Assembly: GCA_028279945.1 (NCBI GenBank)
Contig: JANQMT010000211.1
Location: 1-54,420 of the forward strand
Origin: JAKSCF01 sp028279945
GTDB taxonomy: Bacteria; Bacillota; Clostridia; Peptostreptococcales; JAAYPU01
Reading direction: 5' to 3'
Length of the DNA: 54,420 nucleotides
Shown here: positions 25,666 through 34,705 of the stretch, piece after piece
How the letters are laid out: each line of letters begins with the position of its first letter
Numbering within the stretch: position 1 is the stretch's first letter
The notes under the pieces: generated by a model
Told to the model about the DNA's origin: nothing
Databases searched by the model: none
The model's input: the letters and a program-made list of their open reading frames with translations, nothing else
Translations under genes and position numbers: made by a program

Positions 25666-26294
25666 TGGAGTTTTCCTTAAGTTTCAATAACTTTGATGAA
25701 GAATTAATACTTCCGGTAAATCCAGCAGATTTTTCAATAGCCACCGGACAAAAAAGTACAGTCATCAACATATCAAATTTAGGAGAAATATCTCAAATAG
25801 GCGGACAAGAACTGGCACTATTTGAAATAGCAAGTTTTTTTCCAAAACAATATGGCAAGCACTGTACTTATGTAGATATACCTGATCCCTATGAAGCGGT
25901 TGAACAAATATTAGGCTGGAAAGAAGAAAAAAAACCTATTCGATTTATCGTTACGGGTACACCTATCAACATGGCCTGCAACATTGACAAATTTGAATAC
26001 GGCGAACGAGCCTATACCAGAGATGTCAGCTATACACTCAGCTTAAAAGAGTATCGATTCATTACAATAGAAAAAACTGAAGGAAAAGACAGCAAATACC
26101 TACAGTCTAGACCTACCACAAAAACAATCCCCAAGACTTATACAGTAAAATCAGGGGATTGTTTATTTTTAATCGCCAAAAGATTAACCGGCAATGCAGA
26201 TAATTGGAGAAAAATCTACCAAGTCAATAAAAAAATTATAGGAAAAGACCCTAACCTTATCCTACCGGGACAGGAGTTGAAAATCGTTGTATAG
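25665..26294 (+). CDS. xkdP: Baseplate LysM protein (M1)
   Basis: A 209-residue XkdP-family protein. It has an N-terminal baseplate domain (FNNFDEELILPVNPADFSI, then LGEISQIGGQELALFEIASF) and a C-terminal LysM domain at about residues 160-209 (TYTVKSGDCLFLIAKRLTG, then NLILPGQELKIV). LysM binds peptidoglycan N-acetylglucosamine; in tails of this type it sits at the tube-hub junction and helps position the tip. Cysteine replaces the usual Thr/Ser after SGD. It overlaps the tape measure by one base and the hub gene by eight. Confidence 0.9.
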   Translation: MEFSLSFNNFDEELILPVNPADFSIATGQKSTVINISNLGEISQIGGQELALFEIASFFPKQYGKHCTYVDIPDPYEAVEQILGWKEEKKPIRFIVTGTPINMACNIDKFEYGERAYTRDVSYTLSLKEYRFITIEKTEGKDSKYLQSRPTTKTIPKTYTVKSGDCLFLIAKRLTGNADNWRKIYQVNKKIIGKDPNLILPGQELKIVV

Positions 26295-27294
26295 ATTGTT
26301 TAACTTTAAAAGAGATGGGACACAGTACGATGTAACCAATCTCGTTTCAAAGATCAGCTGGGAAGGGGATCTTTATCAAACGGCTAGACAACTCAATGTA
26401 GATATGATTTTTTCCGACGATTATTACACGCCCAAATATGAGGTGGATTTAGGCTCAAGGCTTATTCTTAAAAATGATGATCATGAAATTATGGATGCTT
26501 TTGTTTTTACAGTACCTAAAAACCACAACAACACCATTAGTATTGGTGGATATGATGCACTAATCTACTTGTTAAAAAGTAAGGCTACAAAAATAGTAAG
26601 AAATATGCCTGTGACCCAATTTATCAAAAGTATATGTGAAGAATTTGAGATAACTATAGGCAGTATACCTGAGATACCCTTGATCATAACCCAGATTTAT
26701 AGAGATATGACACCCTATGACATGATTATAAAAGCTTTAAGTGAGGCCACAAAACGTACTGAATCCAAATATCAGGTCTGCATGACAGAAGGAAAACTGA
26801 CTGTTATTGATAGAAGTGTCAATATTCCAAAGTGGAATATAAAGTCAGGTTCAAATTTAATTCAAGCAGTGTTAACTCAAAGTATTGAAGAAATGCAAAA
26901 TAAGATTGTTATTACCGGCAGCGGGGACCAAGTATTAGCAGTGAAACAAAAAGATGAGCTTATATCACAATATGGATTATTACAGGGTCAATATAAAGAA
27001 CAATGCAAATCATTGACGGACGCAGAATTAATTGGAGAACGATACTTAGAAGAGCATGGAAAAGTTTCAAAAACCTTAACGATTGAGTGCATGGGTATTG
27101 ATGATATACGAGCAGGAGATGCTGTGATTGTTGAAGATGAGAAGCTGGGATTAAACGGCATATTCAACGTTACCAGAGATATCCATAATGTAGAAAACGG
27201 TGTTCACAAAATGAACCTTGATCTAAGTTATATTGATCAAGAAGCAGACACAAGTGAGGTGATAAATCTTGAGTACCGGAACGGAGATTATTGA
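26287..27294 (+). CDS. xkdQ: Baseplate hub protein (M1)
   Basis: A 335-residue XkdQ/gpD-type hub (gp27-like fold). Start TTG 26287 overlaps XkdP by eight bases. Family marks are YRLFNFKRDGTQYDVTNLVS, DVDMIFSDDYYTPKYEVDLG-type text near residue 40, the IYRDMTPYDMIIKALSEATK helix and a C-terminal GIDDIRAGDAVIVEDEKLGL segment. It forms the central ring of the baseplate below the tube. The same order P-Q-R-S-T-U is kept in M2. Confidence 0.9.
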   Translation: MYRLFNFKRDGTQYDVTNLVSKISWEGDLYQTARQLNVDMIFSDDYYTPKYEVDLGSRLILKNDDHEIMDAFVFTVPKNHNNTISIGGYDALIYLLKSKATKIVRNMPVTQFIKSICEEFEITIGSIPEIPLIITQIYRDMTPYDMIIKALSEATKRTESKYQVCMTEGKLTVIDRSVNIPKWNIKSGSNLIQAVLTQSIEEMQNKIVITGSGDQVLAVKQKDELISQYGLLQGQYKEQCKSLTDAELIGERYLEEHGKVSKTLTIECMGIDDIRAGDAVIVEDEKLGLNGIFNVTRDIHNVENGVHKMNLDLSYIDQEADTSEVINLEYRNGDY

Positions 27295-27646
27295 GTTAAT
27301 ACGTAAACAAGCCCTTCTGATGCAAGGGACAGGATTAGAACTTGCCGTAGTAACCAGTGCGATGCCATTAATAATAAAAATTGAAAATATGGACATGGAA
27401 CTTTCGGGAGAGTTTTTATTACTGTCTGAAAAGTTTTCTGAGCATAAGGTTAATGTTTCATCAGGCGGTGTTAATATCAATGCAACTACAACAAAAGAAG
27501 ATTTACACACACATGATGTATTCAGTGCTGATATTCATTCCGGTGAAATTATCGTTAGCAGTCCTTTGAAAGCAGGAGACCAAGTCGTCGTAATGCCAAT
27601 GTATCAAGGGCAGAAATATTATATTTTAGATAGGGTGGTGCTATGA
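27269..27646 (+). CDS. xkdR: Baseplate protein, DUF2577 family (M1)
   Basis: A 125-residue DUF2577/XkdR protein. Start TTG 27269 lies inside the end of the hub gene (26-base overlap), preceded by GTGAGGTG. Visible marks are MPLIIKIENMDMELSGEFLL, a THDVFSADIHSGEI region and the end KAGDQVVVMPMYQGQKYYIL, an OB-like spike-associated fold in this family. It likely forms part of the central spike or hub. The M2 homologue contains additional Thr/Ser/Asn-rich text. Confidence 0.88.
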   Translation: MSTGTEIIELIRKQALLMQGTGLELAVVTSAMPLIIKIENMDMELSGEFLLLSEKFSEHKVNVSSGGVNINATTTKEDLHTHDVFSADIHSGEIIVSSPLKAGDQVVVMPMYQGQKYYILDRVVL

Positions 27647-27647
27647 T

Positions 27648-28082
27648 ATGAGTATTTTCCCAGATATAATGACTCAAACCATTTATAATGCAGAAACCGA
27701 CAGAAATATTGACTATGGTTCTGAAATACGTATGGACTATAATACGGGTGAGATTGTAATAGAAGATGGAGAACCAAAAATATTTACCGGGCTTGAAGCA
27801 CTTAGAATATGGGTTGAGAAGGCTCTCATAACAGCACGATACCGATGGCCCATATATTCATGGTCCTATGGATCGGAAATTACAGATATTATTGGATTAT
27901 CTTTAAACTCTGGTGTAACAAAAGCTGAGATTCGGCGTGTCGTACGTGAAGCTTTAATTTATGATACCAGAATAAAGGACATATCCAATTTTAAAATCAA
28001 TAAAAACAAAGATAAATTAAATATCGAATTTACAGTAAATACAATGCTCAACGATACATTGGAGGTGAGCGTAAGTGTATGA
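27648..28082 (+). CDS. xkdS: Baseplate wedge protein, DUF2634/gp25-like (M1)
   Basis: A 144-residue XkdS protein related to the T4 gp25/lysozyme-like wedge. It contains RMDYNTGEIVIEDGEPKIFT and GLEALRIWVEKALITARYRW, then IYSWSYGSEITDIIG, the classic segment of the family. It links sheath initiation to the baseplate. ATG 27648 follows the XkdR stop by one base, and it overlaps the next gene by eight bases. Confidence 0.92.
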   Translation: MSIFPDIMTQTIYNAETDRNIDYGSEIRMDYNTGEIVIEDGEPKIFTGLEALRIWVEKALITARYRWPIYSWSYGSEITDIIGLSLNSGVTKAEIRRVVREALIYDTRIKDISNFKINKNKDKLNIEFTVNTMLNDTLEVSVSV

Positions 28083-29127
28083 GAACCAAACACAAGAAGC
28101 TATATTAACAAGAATGTTAGATAACATAGATACGAGCCTGAACAAAAAAGAAGGCTCGTTTATTTATGATGCTGTAAGTCCGACCAGTATTGAATTAGCA
28201 CAAGCATATATAGAGTTGGATAGGGTGTTAGGATTAGGATTTGCCCAGACCACATATGGCACTTACCTAGACTATAGAGCAGAAGAACATGGGATTACTA
28301 GAAAAGCTGCCACAAAAGCACAAGGAATATTGGTCATTACAGGCGCTGCAAATTTAGTGATTCCTGAAAAGAGTATTTTTGCATCTGAAACAGGTATACA
28401 GTTTTTTACAAATGAAGAAGTAACCATAGGTCAAGAAGGAATTATAAACGTTCCGGTGACTGCTGTTGCTGCCGGCAAAGAAGGAAATCTTCCTACAGAG
28501 GCTATCCGGGAAATGCCAATGCCAATATTAGGCGTTACACAAGTCACTAATCCACAAGAAACCACAGGCGGCAAAGATACAGAGACCGATCAATCGCTTC
28601 TTGATAGATTGCTCTTAAAGGTTAAAGAGCCGGCAACCAGCGGTAATATTGATCATTACCGACAATGGGTTTTAGAAGTTCCAGGTGTAGGTGATGCTAA
28701 GATATTTCCTCTATGGAATGGTTCAGGAACAGTAAAAATAGTGATAGTAGATTCAGAAAAAAAGTCTGTAAGTCCTTCTTTGGTTTCTGAAACTGCTCAG
28801 TATGTTGAAACGGTACGTCCTATAGGGGCTGATGTAACTGTAAAATCTGCTGAAGAAAAAGAAATTAACGTTAATGCAAGAGTTGTATTGGCTAATGGAT
28901 TTTCAATTGGTCAAGTTCAAGAATTATTCCAAAATGCATTGGTTGATTATCTTAAAGAAACGGCATTTATCGGAACATATGTCAGCTACGCAAAAATAGG
29001 AAGCCTCATTTTAGCATTATCCGGAGTAGGTGATTATAACAATTTAACGGTTAATGGAATTCAGAGTGATATATTGTTGACAGAGGAAGTAGTACCTGTT
29101 CTTGGTACTGTAAGCTTGGAGGTGTAG
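28075..29127 (+). CDS. xkdT: Baseplate J-like protein (M1)
   Basis: A 350-residue baseplate J/gp47 protein, the main wedge scaffold. Start GTG 28075 overlaps XkdS. Typical features: KKEGSFIYDAVSPTSIELAQ at the N-terminus, GTYLDYRAEEHGITRKAATK, then ATSGNIDHYRQWVLEVPGVG and a DAKIFPLWNGSGTVKIVIVD segment. The downstream gene is a fibre and not XkdU, unlike M2 and PBSX. Confidence 0.93.
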   Translation: MYENQTQEAILTRMLDNIDTSLNKKEGSFIYDAVSPTSIELAQAYIELDRVLGLGFAQTTYGTYLDYRAEEHGITRKAATKAQGILVITGAANLVIPEKSIFASETGIQFFTNEEVTIGQEGIINVPVTAVAAGKEGNLPTEAIREMPMPILGVTQVTNPQETTGGKDTETDQSLLDRLLLKVKEPATSGNIDHYRQWVLEVPGVGDAKIFPLWNGSGTVKIVIVDSEKKSVSPSLVSETAQYVETVRPIGADVTVKSAEEKEINVNARVVLANGFSIGQVQELFQNALVDYLKETAFIGTYVSYAKIGSLILALSGVGDYNNLTVNGIQSDILLTEEVVPVLGTVSLEV

Positions 29128-29131
29128 ACAG

Positions 29132-32100
29132 ATGGCATATCCTGAGAGTATTGACAATTTTACTGAAAAGCTTAACAAAAATCAAGGTGACAATCCATAT
29201 GTCATCGAAGAAGAAGTTGCTATTGAAAATGGCATATATGATGGGGTATTAGCACACGATAATATCAATAATGAGACCATAAAAGTATATACAGGAGAAA
29301 AGCTTACAGGAAATGAAATAAAGAATTTTATTATCTCAATTCCGGAAACAATGCCGTGGTGTAGAAAGATCAAAATTTTCACTAATGAAGCAAAAGTATA
29401 TGTTACCTACGAAACAATAGGAGATCAAGTCGAAGCAGATGACATCAATACGCTGCAAAGCAGCATAAAAGCTACACAAGAGGAAGTTGATAGATACAAA
29501 CAGGTCAACGATGGAGTAGCAAATGGCATAGATGCTAGGCTTACAACTACAGAAAATAACAAAGCAGAAAAAACTTATGTGGATGCGGAACTGTTAAAAA
29601 AAGCAGATCAGTCCGAGACTTATACAAAGTCAGAAACAGATACCAGAATCAATGAAGTAGTGGGGGCTGCGCCACAAGCATTGGATACCCTTAAAGAAAT
29701 AGCGGAATCATTAAACAATGATGATGATTTTGCAGGAACAATGACGACTCAGCTGGCAGGAAAAGTGGACAAAGTGGCAGGCAAGCAGTTAAGTACTGAA
29801 GACTATTCCACAGGAGAAAAAAGTAAATTAGCAGGTATAGAAGCAGGCGCAAATAAATATGTCCATCCAAGCACGCATCCAGCATCCGTTATTGTACAGG
29901 ATACTGATAATAGATTTGTTACGGATTCTGATAAAGGGAACTGGAATGATGCTAATACAAAAAAACATACCCATACAAACAAAACTGTACTGGATGGAGT
30001 AACACAAGCACTGGTAGATGGATGGAATAGTGCAGTAACACATATCTCTGATGCTGTAAAACATATAACAAGCTCTGAAAGAACGCTTTGGAATACGGTC
30101 AGCGATAAAGTGGACAAAGTCACTGGTAAGCAGTTAAGTACAGAAGATTATTCAACAGTAGAAAAAAATAAATTAGAAGGTTTAGAGGTAGGCGCAAATA
30201 AATATGTTCACCCAAGTACCCATCCACCATCCATTATTGTACAGGATACTGATAATAGATTTGTTACAGATTCTGATAAAGCGAACTGGAATGATGCTAA
30301 TACCCAAAAACATACTCATTCAAATAAATCTGTAGTGGATGGTGTTACACAAGTTCTTATAGATGGCTGGAATAGTGCAGTGACGCATATCTCTGATGTT
30401 ATAAAACATATTACAAGCTCTGAAAGAATGCTTTGGAATACGGTCAGCGATAAAGTGGACAAAGTCACTGGTAAGCAGTTAAGCACAGAAGATTATTCAA
30501 CAGCAGATAAAAATAAGTTAGCAGACATAGAAGCAAATGCTAACAACTATAGTCATCCAAGTACACATAGTATGGATATGATGACCGAAAGTAGCACAAA
30601 AAAAATTATGACAAATACTGAGAGAGTAAAGTTAGCTAATATAGAAGCAGGTGCAGAAGTCAATAATATTTCGGATATTAATGCTTCGGATCTTACGGAT
30701 GGTGGAAATTCTGCTTTGCATCATCATTCCAGCGATAGAAACAGAAGCAATCATACCGGCGTTCAATTAGCTTCTACAATATCAGATTTTACAACTACTG
30801 TAAGAGGAACCGTTTTATCGGGGCTATCTATTGCTAATAACGCAATAATAACGGCTGCAGATACAATATTATCAGCTTTAGGCAAATTACAGAAACAAAT
30901 ATCTGATAACTTAGCTGTATTAACCAATCATACCTCTCATACATCTAATCCTCATAGTGTTACAAAATCACAAGTAGGACTGGGAAATGTAGATAATACA
31001 TCGGATTTAAGTAAGCCTATTTCAACAGCTGCTCAGACAGCATTAAATAATAAATCTGACGTAGGTCATGGGCATAACTACTTACCAATAAGCGGAGGAA
31101 CATTAACTGGGCATTTACAATTTAATTCACCAATTTCTAAAATTGAACAATCGGGAAGTTCAAACAATGTGTTGAGCATGCAAAGTCTTGGAAATGTTGA
31201 AGTGGTAATAGATAACAACAATAATGATACTAATAGAAGATTTGATATTAAAGCCAATGCACAGACCGATTCACCTATTTTTAGTGTGGATGAAATAGGA
31301 AATGTAACATTAGAGGGAACGGTTGATAGTGTCAATATTGCGGATTTTAAAGCAAATTACGATGCACATAACCATGATACAGAATATGAGCCTAAAAACT
31401 CAAATATACAAATGCATATTGCTTCTGTTCATGCTCCAAGCAATGCTCAGAAGAATAGTGATATAACTAAAGCTGAAATCGAAGCAAAGTTAACCGGAAC
31501 TATTGCAAGCCATATTCATTCTCCAGACCATGCCCATAGTAATAAAGCAGTACTTGACAAAATTAACATGTCAGGATCTGAGGCAAGCTTTGATCTTTCT
31601 GATCTTGTTACTACCGATGAACTTGGTGCTGCAGGATATGGTAATATGCTTAAGTCAGTTTATGATAGTAATAATAATGGTAAAGTTGATAATGCAGAAA
31701 GTGCTGACAATGTGTCTTGGGCAGGAGTCAATAATAAGCCTTCCACTTATCCTCCCAGCTCACATAATCATAATTACTTACCATTAACAGGTGGGACAAT
31801 TACAGGGAACCTAACAATTCAAGATTCTGTAGCTTTAACTATAGGTGAAGGGCTAAAATTTTTATCACAATCGGATTATTTTCCTGGTTCTACATATTAT
31901 GATGCTAGAATTATTAGGATGATAGATGCCAATGGAACCAGTGGCAATGTAGATGGTGGCCTTGTTATAGAAGGATATACAAATACAGATGGTTTGAGAA
32001 AAGAAGTAATGACTATAAGAACAAATGGTGAATTTACTTTCTTGGGAAACAATGTGTATCATGCAGGAAACTTCAATCCATCCTCAAAGCTTGATAAAGG

Positions 32101-32134
32101 TCCTTTAACATGGAACGATCTTAAGGGGGTGTAA
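29132..32134 (+). CDS. Large tail fibre inserted between XkdT and XkdU (M1)
   Basis: A 1000-residue fibre. The first 120 residues are a unique attachment domain (YPESIDNFTEKLNKNQGDNP, TMPWCRKIKIFTNEAKVYVT). A 115-residue unit beginning VDKVxGKQLSTEDYST is then repeated in tandem (starts at 29765, 30110, 30455; the third is partial). Each unit carries HPSTHP, TDSDK.NWNDAN and SSERxLWNTVSDK. A C-terminal region with GGTLTGHL/GGTITGNL beta-helix motifs and VYHAGNF follows, as in many fibre ends. ATG 29132 has GGAGGTG upstream. It probably binds cell surface or attaches side fibres (inference). Confidence 0.85.
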   Translation: MAYPESIDNFTEKLNKNQGDNPYVIEEEVAIENGIYDGVLAHDNINNETIKVYTGEKLTGNEIKNFIISIPETMPWCRKIKIFTNEAKVYVTYETIGDQVEADDINTLQSSIKATQEEVDRYKQVNDGVANGIDARLTTTENNKAEKTYVDAELLKKADQSETYTKSETDTRINEVVGAAPQALDTLKEIAESLNNDDDFAGTMTTQLAGKVDKVAGKQLSTEDYSTGEKSKLAGIEAGANKYVHPSTHPASVIVQDTDNRFVTDSDKGNWNDANTKKHTHTNKTVLDGVTQALVDGWNSAVTHISDAVKHITSSERTLWNTVSDKVDKVTGKQLSTEDYSTVEKNKLEGLEVGANKYVHPSTHPPSIIVQDTDNRFVTDSDKANWNDANTQKHTHSNKSVVDGVTQVLIDGWNSAVTHISDVIKHITSSERMLWNTVSDKVDKVTGKQLSTEDYSTADKNKLADIEANANNYSHPSTHSMDMMTESSTKKIMTNTERVKLANIEAGAEVNNISDINASDLTDGGNSALHHHSSDRNRSNHTGVQLASTISDFTTTVRGTVLSGLSIANNAIITAADTILSALGKLQKQISDNLAVLTNHTSHTSNPHSVTKSQVGLGNVDNTSDLSKPISTAAQTALNNKSDVGHGHNYLPISGGTLTGHLQFNSPISKIEQSGSSNNVLSMQSLGNVEVVIDNNNNDTNRRFDIKANAQTDSPIFSVDEIGNVTLEGTVDSVNIADFKANYDAHNHDTEYEPKNSNIQMHIASVHAPSNAQKNSDITKAEIEAKLTGTIASHIHSPDHAHSNKAVLDKINMSGSEASFDLSDLVTTDELGAAGYGNMLKSVYDSNNNGKVDNAESADNVSWAGVNNKPSTYPPSSHNHNYLPLTGGTITGNLTIQDSVALTIGEGLKFLSQSDYFPGSTYYDARIIRMIDANGTSGNVDGGLVIEGYTNTDGLRKEVMTIRTNGEFTFLGNNVYHAGNFNPSSKLDKGPLTWNDLKGV
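29765..30570 (+). repeat. 345-bp tandem repeat in the M1 fibre gene
   Basis: Units start at 29765, 30110 and 30455, exactly 345 bases apart; the third is cut short near 30570. The first two are highly similar at the DNA level over their whole length, which indicates recent duplication or gene conversion. Confidence 0.85.
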
Positions 32135-32137
32135 AAG

Positions 32138-32746
32138 GTGAGCTATGGACAGTTTTTATATGGTGCCTTAAAGTATGCTGACGAACCCAGCGAAGAGGAA
32201 CTTGAACCATATATACCGGATTTGATGAATTATCTCCCGCATTATTATCGTAAAAGCAACGTAATAAATAATATCCAAAAAGTAAATGCAAAAGAAATAG
32301 GATATTTTAAATATGCAACTGAGGATGTATTAAAACAATTCTTTGTACCAACTGCAACATGGGGATTAGCACTTTGGGAGAAAGAGCTGGGTTTACCTAT
32401 AGACCCCACCAAATCTGATGAACGCAGGCGTGAGATTATTTGTGCAAAGCTAAGAGGTGCAGGTACGACTACAAGCGAAATGATAAAAAATGTTGCCATT
32501 GCTTTTAGCGGTGGAGAGGTAGAGGTATTAGAATATCCTAATGAATACAGATTTGAAATACAGTTTATTGGAGTTAAAGGTATACCGCCCAACATGGCAG
32601 GCTTAATCAAAACAATAGAAAATATTAAACCGGCACATTTAGATTATAACTTTAAATACTCTTACACATGGTGGGATAGTCTAAAAGCTTTGACTTGGCA
32701 ACAGGCGAATGCTAAAACATGGAATGAATTAAGAGTTTATGAATAA
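32138..32746 (+). CDS. xkdU: Baseplate protein, DUF2313 family (M1)
   Basis: A 202-residue XkdU/YmfQ-type protein (gp48/TMP-initiator side of the wedge). Start GTG 32138 lies three bases after the fibre stop. Marks are LMNYLPHYYRKSNVINNIQK, TWGLALWEKELGLPIDPTKS, ERRREIICAKLRGAGTTTSE and the Trp-rich end WWDSLKALTWQQANAKTWNEL. The M2 homologue shares WGLELWEKELGLPI. It joins baseplate wedges and fibres. Confidence 0.9.
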   Translation: MSYGQFLYGALKYADEPSEEELEPYIPDLMNYLPHYYRKSNVINNIQKVNAKEIGYFKYATEDVLKQFFVPTATWGLALWEKELGLPIDPTKSDERRREIICAKLRGAGTTTSEMIKNVAIAFSGGEVEVLEYPNEYRFEIQFIGVKGIPPNMAGLIKTIENIKPAHLDYNFKYSYTWWDSLKALTWQQANAKTWNELRVYE

Positions 32747-32757
32747 GGAGGAATAAC

Positions 32758-33819
32758 ATGTTAACAACAGGAAATTTTGGACTCAAAAAACCTGAGGGAA
32801 CGGATACAGTAAACATTGAAGATCTGAATAGTAACATGGATATATTGGATGTTGAAGTAGAAAAAAAAGTAGATAAGGTTGATAATAAAGGCCTAAGTTC
32901 AAATGACTATACTAATGCTGAAAAAGTAAAACTTACAAATGTTGAAGAAAATGCAAACAACTATGTTCATCCTAGTGCGCATAGTGCAGATATGATAACA
33001 GAAAGTAGCACTAAAAAATTGATGACAGTAGATGAAAGGACAAAACTTGCGGGGATTGAGCAAGGAGCAACCAACTATCAACACCCATCAACTCATCCAG
33101 CAGGGATGATTACAGAAGATAGTGCACATCGATTTGTATCTGATACTGAAAAAAGCAAGTTAGCAGGTGTACAAAGTGGAGCAAACAATTATCAACACCC
33201 TACGTCTCATCCAGCGAGCATGATTACACAAGATAGTATTCATAGGTTTATGTCAGATGCTGAGAAAAACACTTGGAATAGTAAAGCAGATCAAAATACT
33301 TGGAGACCTATAAGTGACAGTCTTTCATCTACAAATAACGCAGTATCTGCAAGTAGTAATGCGGTTAGATTAGTTAATAATAAAATTTTAAATGTACAAT
33401 TACCTACAGGTTCTATAATATCTTATGCCTCTTCAAATACGCCTAGTGGATACTTTGAATGCAATGGCGCAACAGTTAGTAGATCAACTTATTCACAATT
33501 GTTTAGTGTAATTGGTACAACATATGGTGGCGGAAATGGGTCAAGTACTTTTAATCTTCCTGATTTAAGGGGTTACTTTGTTAGAGGTTGGGACCATGGT
33601 AGAGGTGTAGATAGTGGAAGGGGCATTGGAAGCACTCAGTCAGATAGCTTTAAAGAACATAAACATGAGATAGAAAATATAAAAACAGCAGGTGTTGACC
33701 AGACCGGAAGCTTTAAAGTATATGAAATTGAAGGTGGATACGATATTGAAACAACATCTGTTGGCGGATCAGAAACAAGGCCTAAAAATATTGCCTTGAA
33801 ATATATAATTAAATATTAA
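32758..33819 (+). CDS. Tail fibre with tail-collar domain (M1)
   Basis: A 353-residue fibre. The shaft holds tandem modules of about 37 residues (ERTKLAGIEQGATNYQHPST, EKSKLAGVQSGANNYQHPTS). At about residues 215-285 is a phage tail-collar (PF07484-like) domain: PTGSIISYASSNTPSGYFEC, then GGNGSSTFNLPDLRGYFVRG. Such domains often sit at the tip or before a receptor-binding head; here the gene ends soon after with EHKHEI and ALKYIIKY, like complete short tail fibres. ATG 32758 follows AGGAGG. It is the last intact M1 gene. Confidence 0.88.
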   Translation: MLTTGNFGLKKPEGTDTVNIEDLNSNMDILDVEVEKKVDKVDNKGLSSNDYTNAEKVKLTNVEENANNYVHPSAHSADMITESSTKKLMTVDERTKLAGIEQGATNYQHPSTHPAGMITEDSAHRFVSDTEKSKLAGVQSGANNYQHPTSHPASMITQDSIHRFMSDAEKNTWNSKADQNTWRPISDSLSSTNNAVSASSNAVRLVNNKILNVQLPTGSIISYASSNTPSGYFECNGATVSRSTYSQLFSVIGTTYGGGNGSSTFNLPDLRGYFVRGWDHGRGVDSGRGIGSTQSDSFKEHKHEIENIKTAGVDQTGSFKVYEIEGGYDIETTSVGGSETRPKNIALKYIIKY

Positions 33820-33901
33820 TAGGCAATTATATACGTACTAAAATGAAATATCATATTTCTAATCTGGACAATAATCTCTGATAACGAAAGGAGCAACTAA
33901 C

Positions 33902-34049
33902 ATGTCAACACACCAAATCTAAGCCTACTTAAAAAATACCCTGTTGGATGATTAAAATGATATTTTTAGTATTACCATCATGCTTAACAAAACTGGGATA
34001 AAATTGATGAAGTTATGAAGACAATGCAAATAATTATATTCATCCAAGT
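33902..34049 (+). pseudogene. Remnant of a fibre gene start
   Basis: Begins with an intact AAAGGAG site and ATG, then matches the start of the M2 fibres in broken frames: ATGTCAACACACCAAATCTA parallels the NTPNL start, ATGCTTAACAAAACTGGGAT parallels MLNxNWDKI, and the final part reads NANNYIHPS. Frameshifts and stops (first after six codons) make it non-functional. It ends about 56 bases before the M2 terminator gene. Confidence 0.8.
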
Positions 34050-34105
34050 AAAACTAACTCTGAACTTCGGATAGGCGTAAAACGTCTATGATATGGAGGT
34101 GACAA

Positions 34106-34522
34106 ATGATTAACCAATACATCAGCAGTATTGAAAACAAACTTATAAACCTATATCCAACTTACAACATCTACAAAGAAGAAACACTGCAGGAAGCACC
34201 TGCTTTTTTTATTGGTGTAAAAAGCAGTACCTTTAAAAAAGAGCTTTCCAATCGCAGACAGCTAGAAGTCATATTTAACTTAACATGTAAGCTGGATGAC
34301 ATCAATAAAAATGAGCAATACTGGGATATTGCGATGTTATTAAATGAAACTTTGGAGTACTTAGAGGTAGATGGTGAAAAACATAAAGTTCTAAATGTAA
34401 AAAACCAAATTATTGAGGGCGTATTACATTATGAATTTACAGTAAAAACCTTATTATTTAAGGCAATTACACCGGCCGCAATAATACAAAACATCCAAAG
34501 CAATTCAAAACTAAAGGAGTGA
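34106..34522 (+). CDS. Tail terminator (M2)
   Basis: A 138-residue phage tail terminator of the Gram-positive contractile type: MINQYISSIENKLINLYPTY, then EAPAFFIGVKSSTFKKELSN and a final strand YEFTVKTLLFKA. It is the first gene of the module, as expected. GGAGGTG precedes ATG 34106. It resembles the C-terminal half of the M1 fusion protein at 20418 but lacks the extra N-terminal domain. It caps the sheath and tube. Confidence 0.8.
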   Translation: MINQYISSIENKLINLYPTYNIYKEETLQEAPAFFIGVKSSTFKKELSNRRQLEVIFNLTCKLDDINKNEQYWDIAMLLNETLEYLEVDGEKHKVLNVKNQIIEGVLHYEFTVKTLLFKAITPAAIIQNIQSNSKLKE

Positions 34523-34527
34523 TTCAA

Positions 34528-34704
34528 ATGGCAAAAAAGAAAAGCCGGCTAGAGTACACAAAAGCAACTGCACTAAAAAATTATCGGAAATGGACACAAG
34601 ATCAAGATTTACTAAAATCACTATTGAGTGATGAGCAAGCAACATTTACAGATGAAGAAATTCAAAGCATTGTATCCAAAGAACTAAAAAGGAAGGTGAA
34701 GTAA
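34528..34704 (+). CDS. Small basic protein before the sheath (M2)
   Basis: A 58-residue Lys/Arg-rich protein (AKKKSRLEYTKATALKNYRK) with a helical C-terminal half. ATG 34528 is chosen for AAAGGAG eight bases upstream; the in-frame GTG at 34519 overlaps that site. Small proteins occur at this spot in PBSX-like clusters, but I cannot name a function. It is absent from M1. Confidence 0.6.
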   Translation: MAKKKSRLEYTKATALKNYRKWTQDQDLLKSLLSDEQATFTDEEIQSIVSKELKRKVK

Positions 34705-34705
34705 C

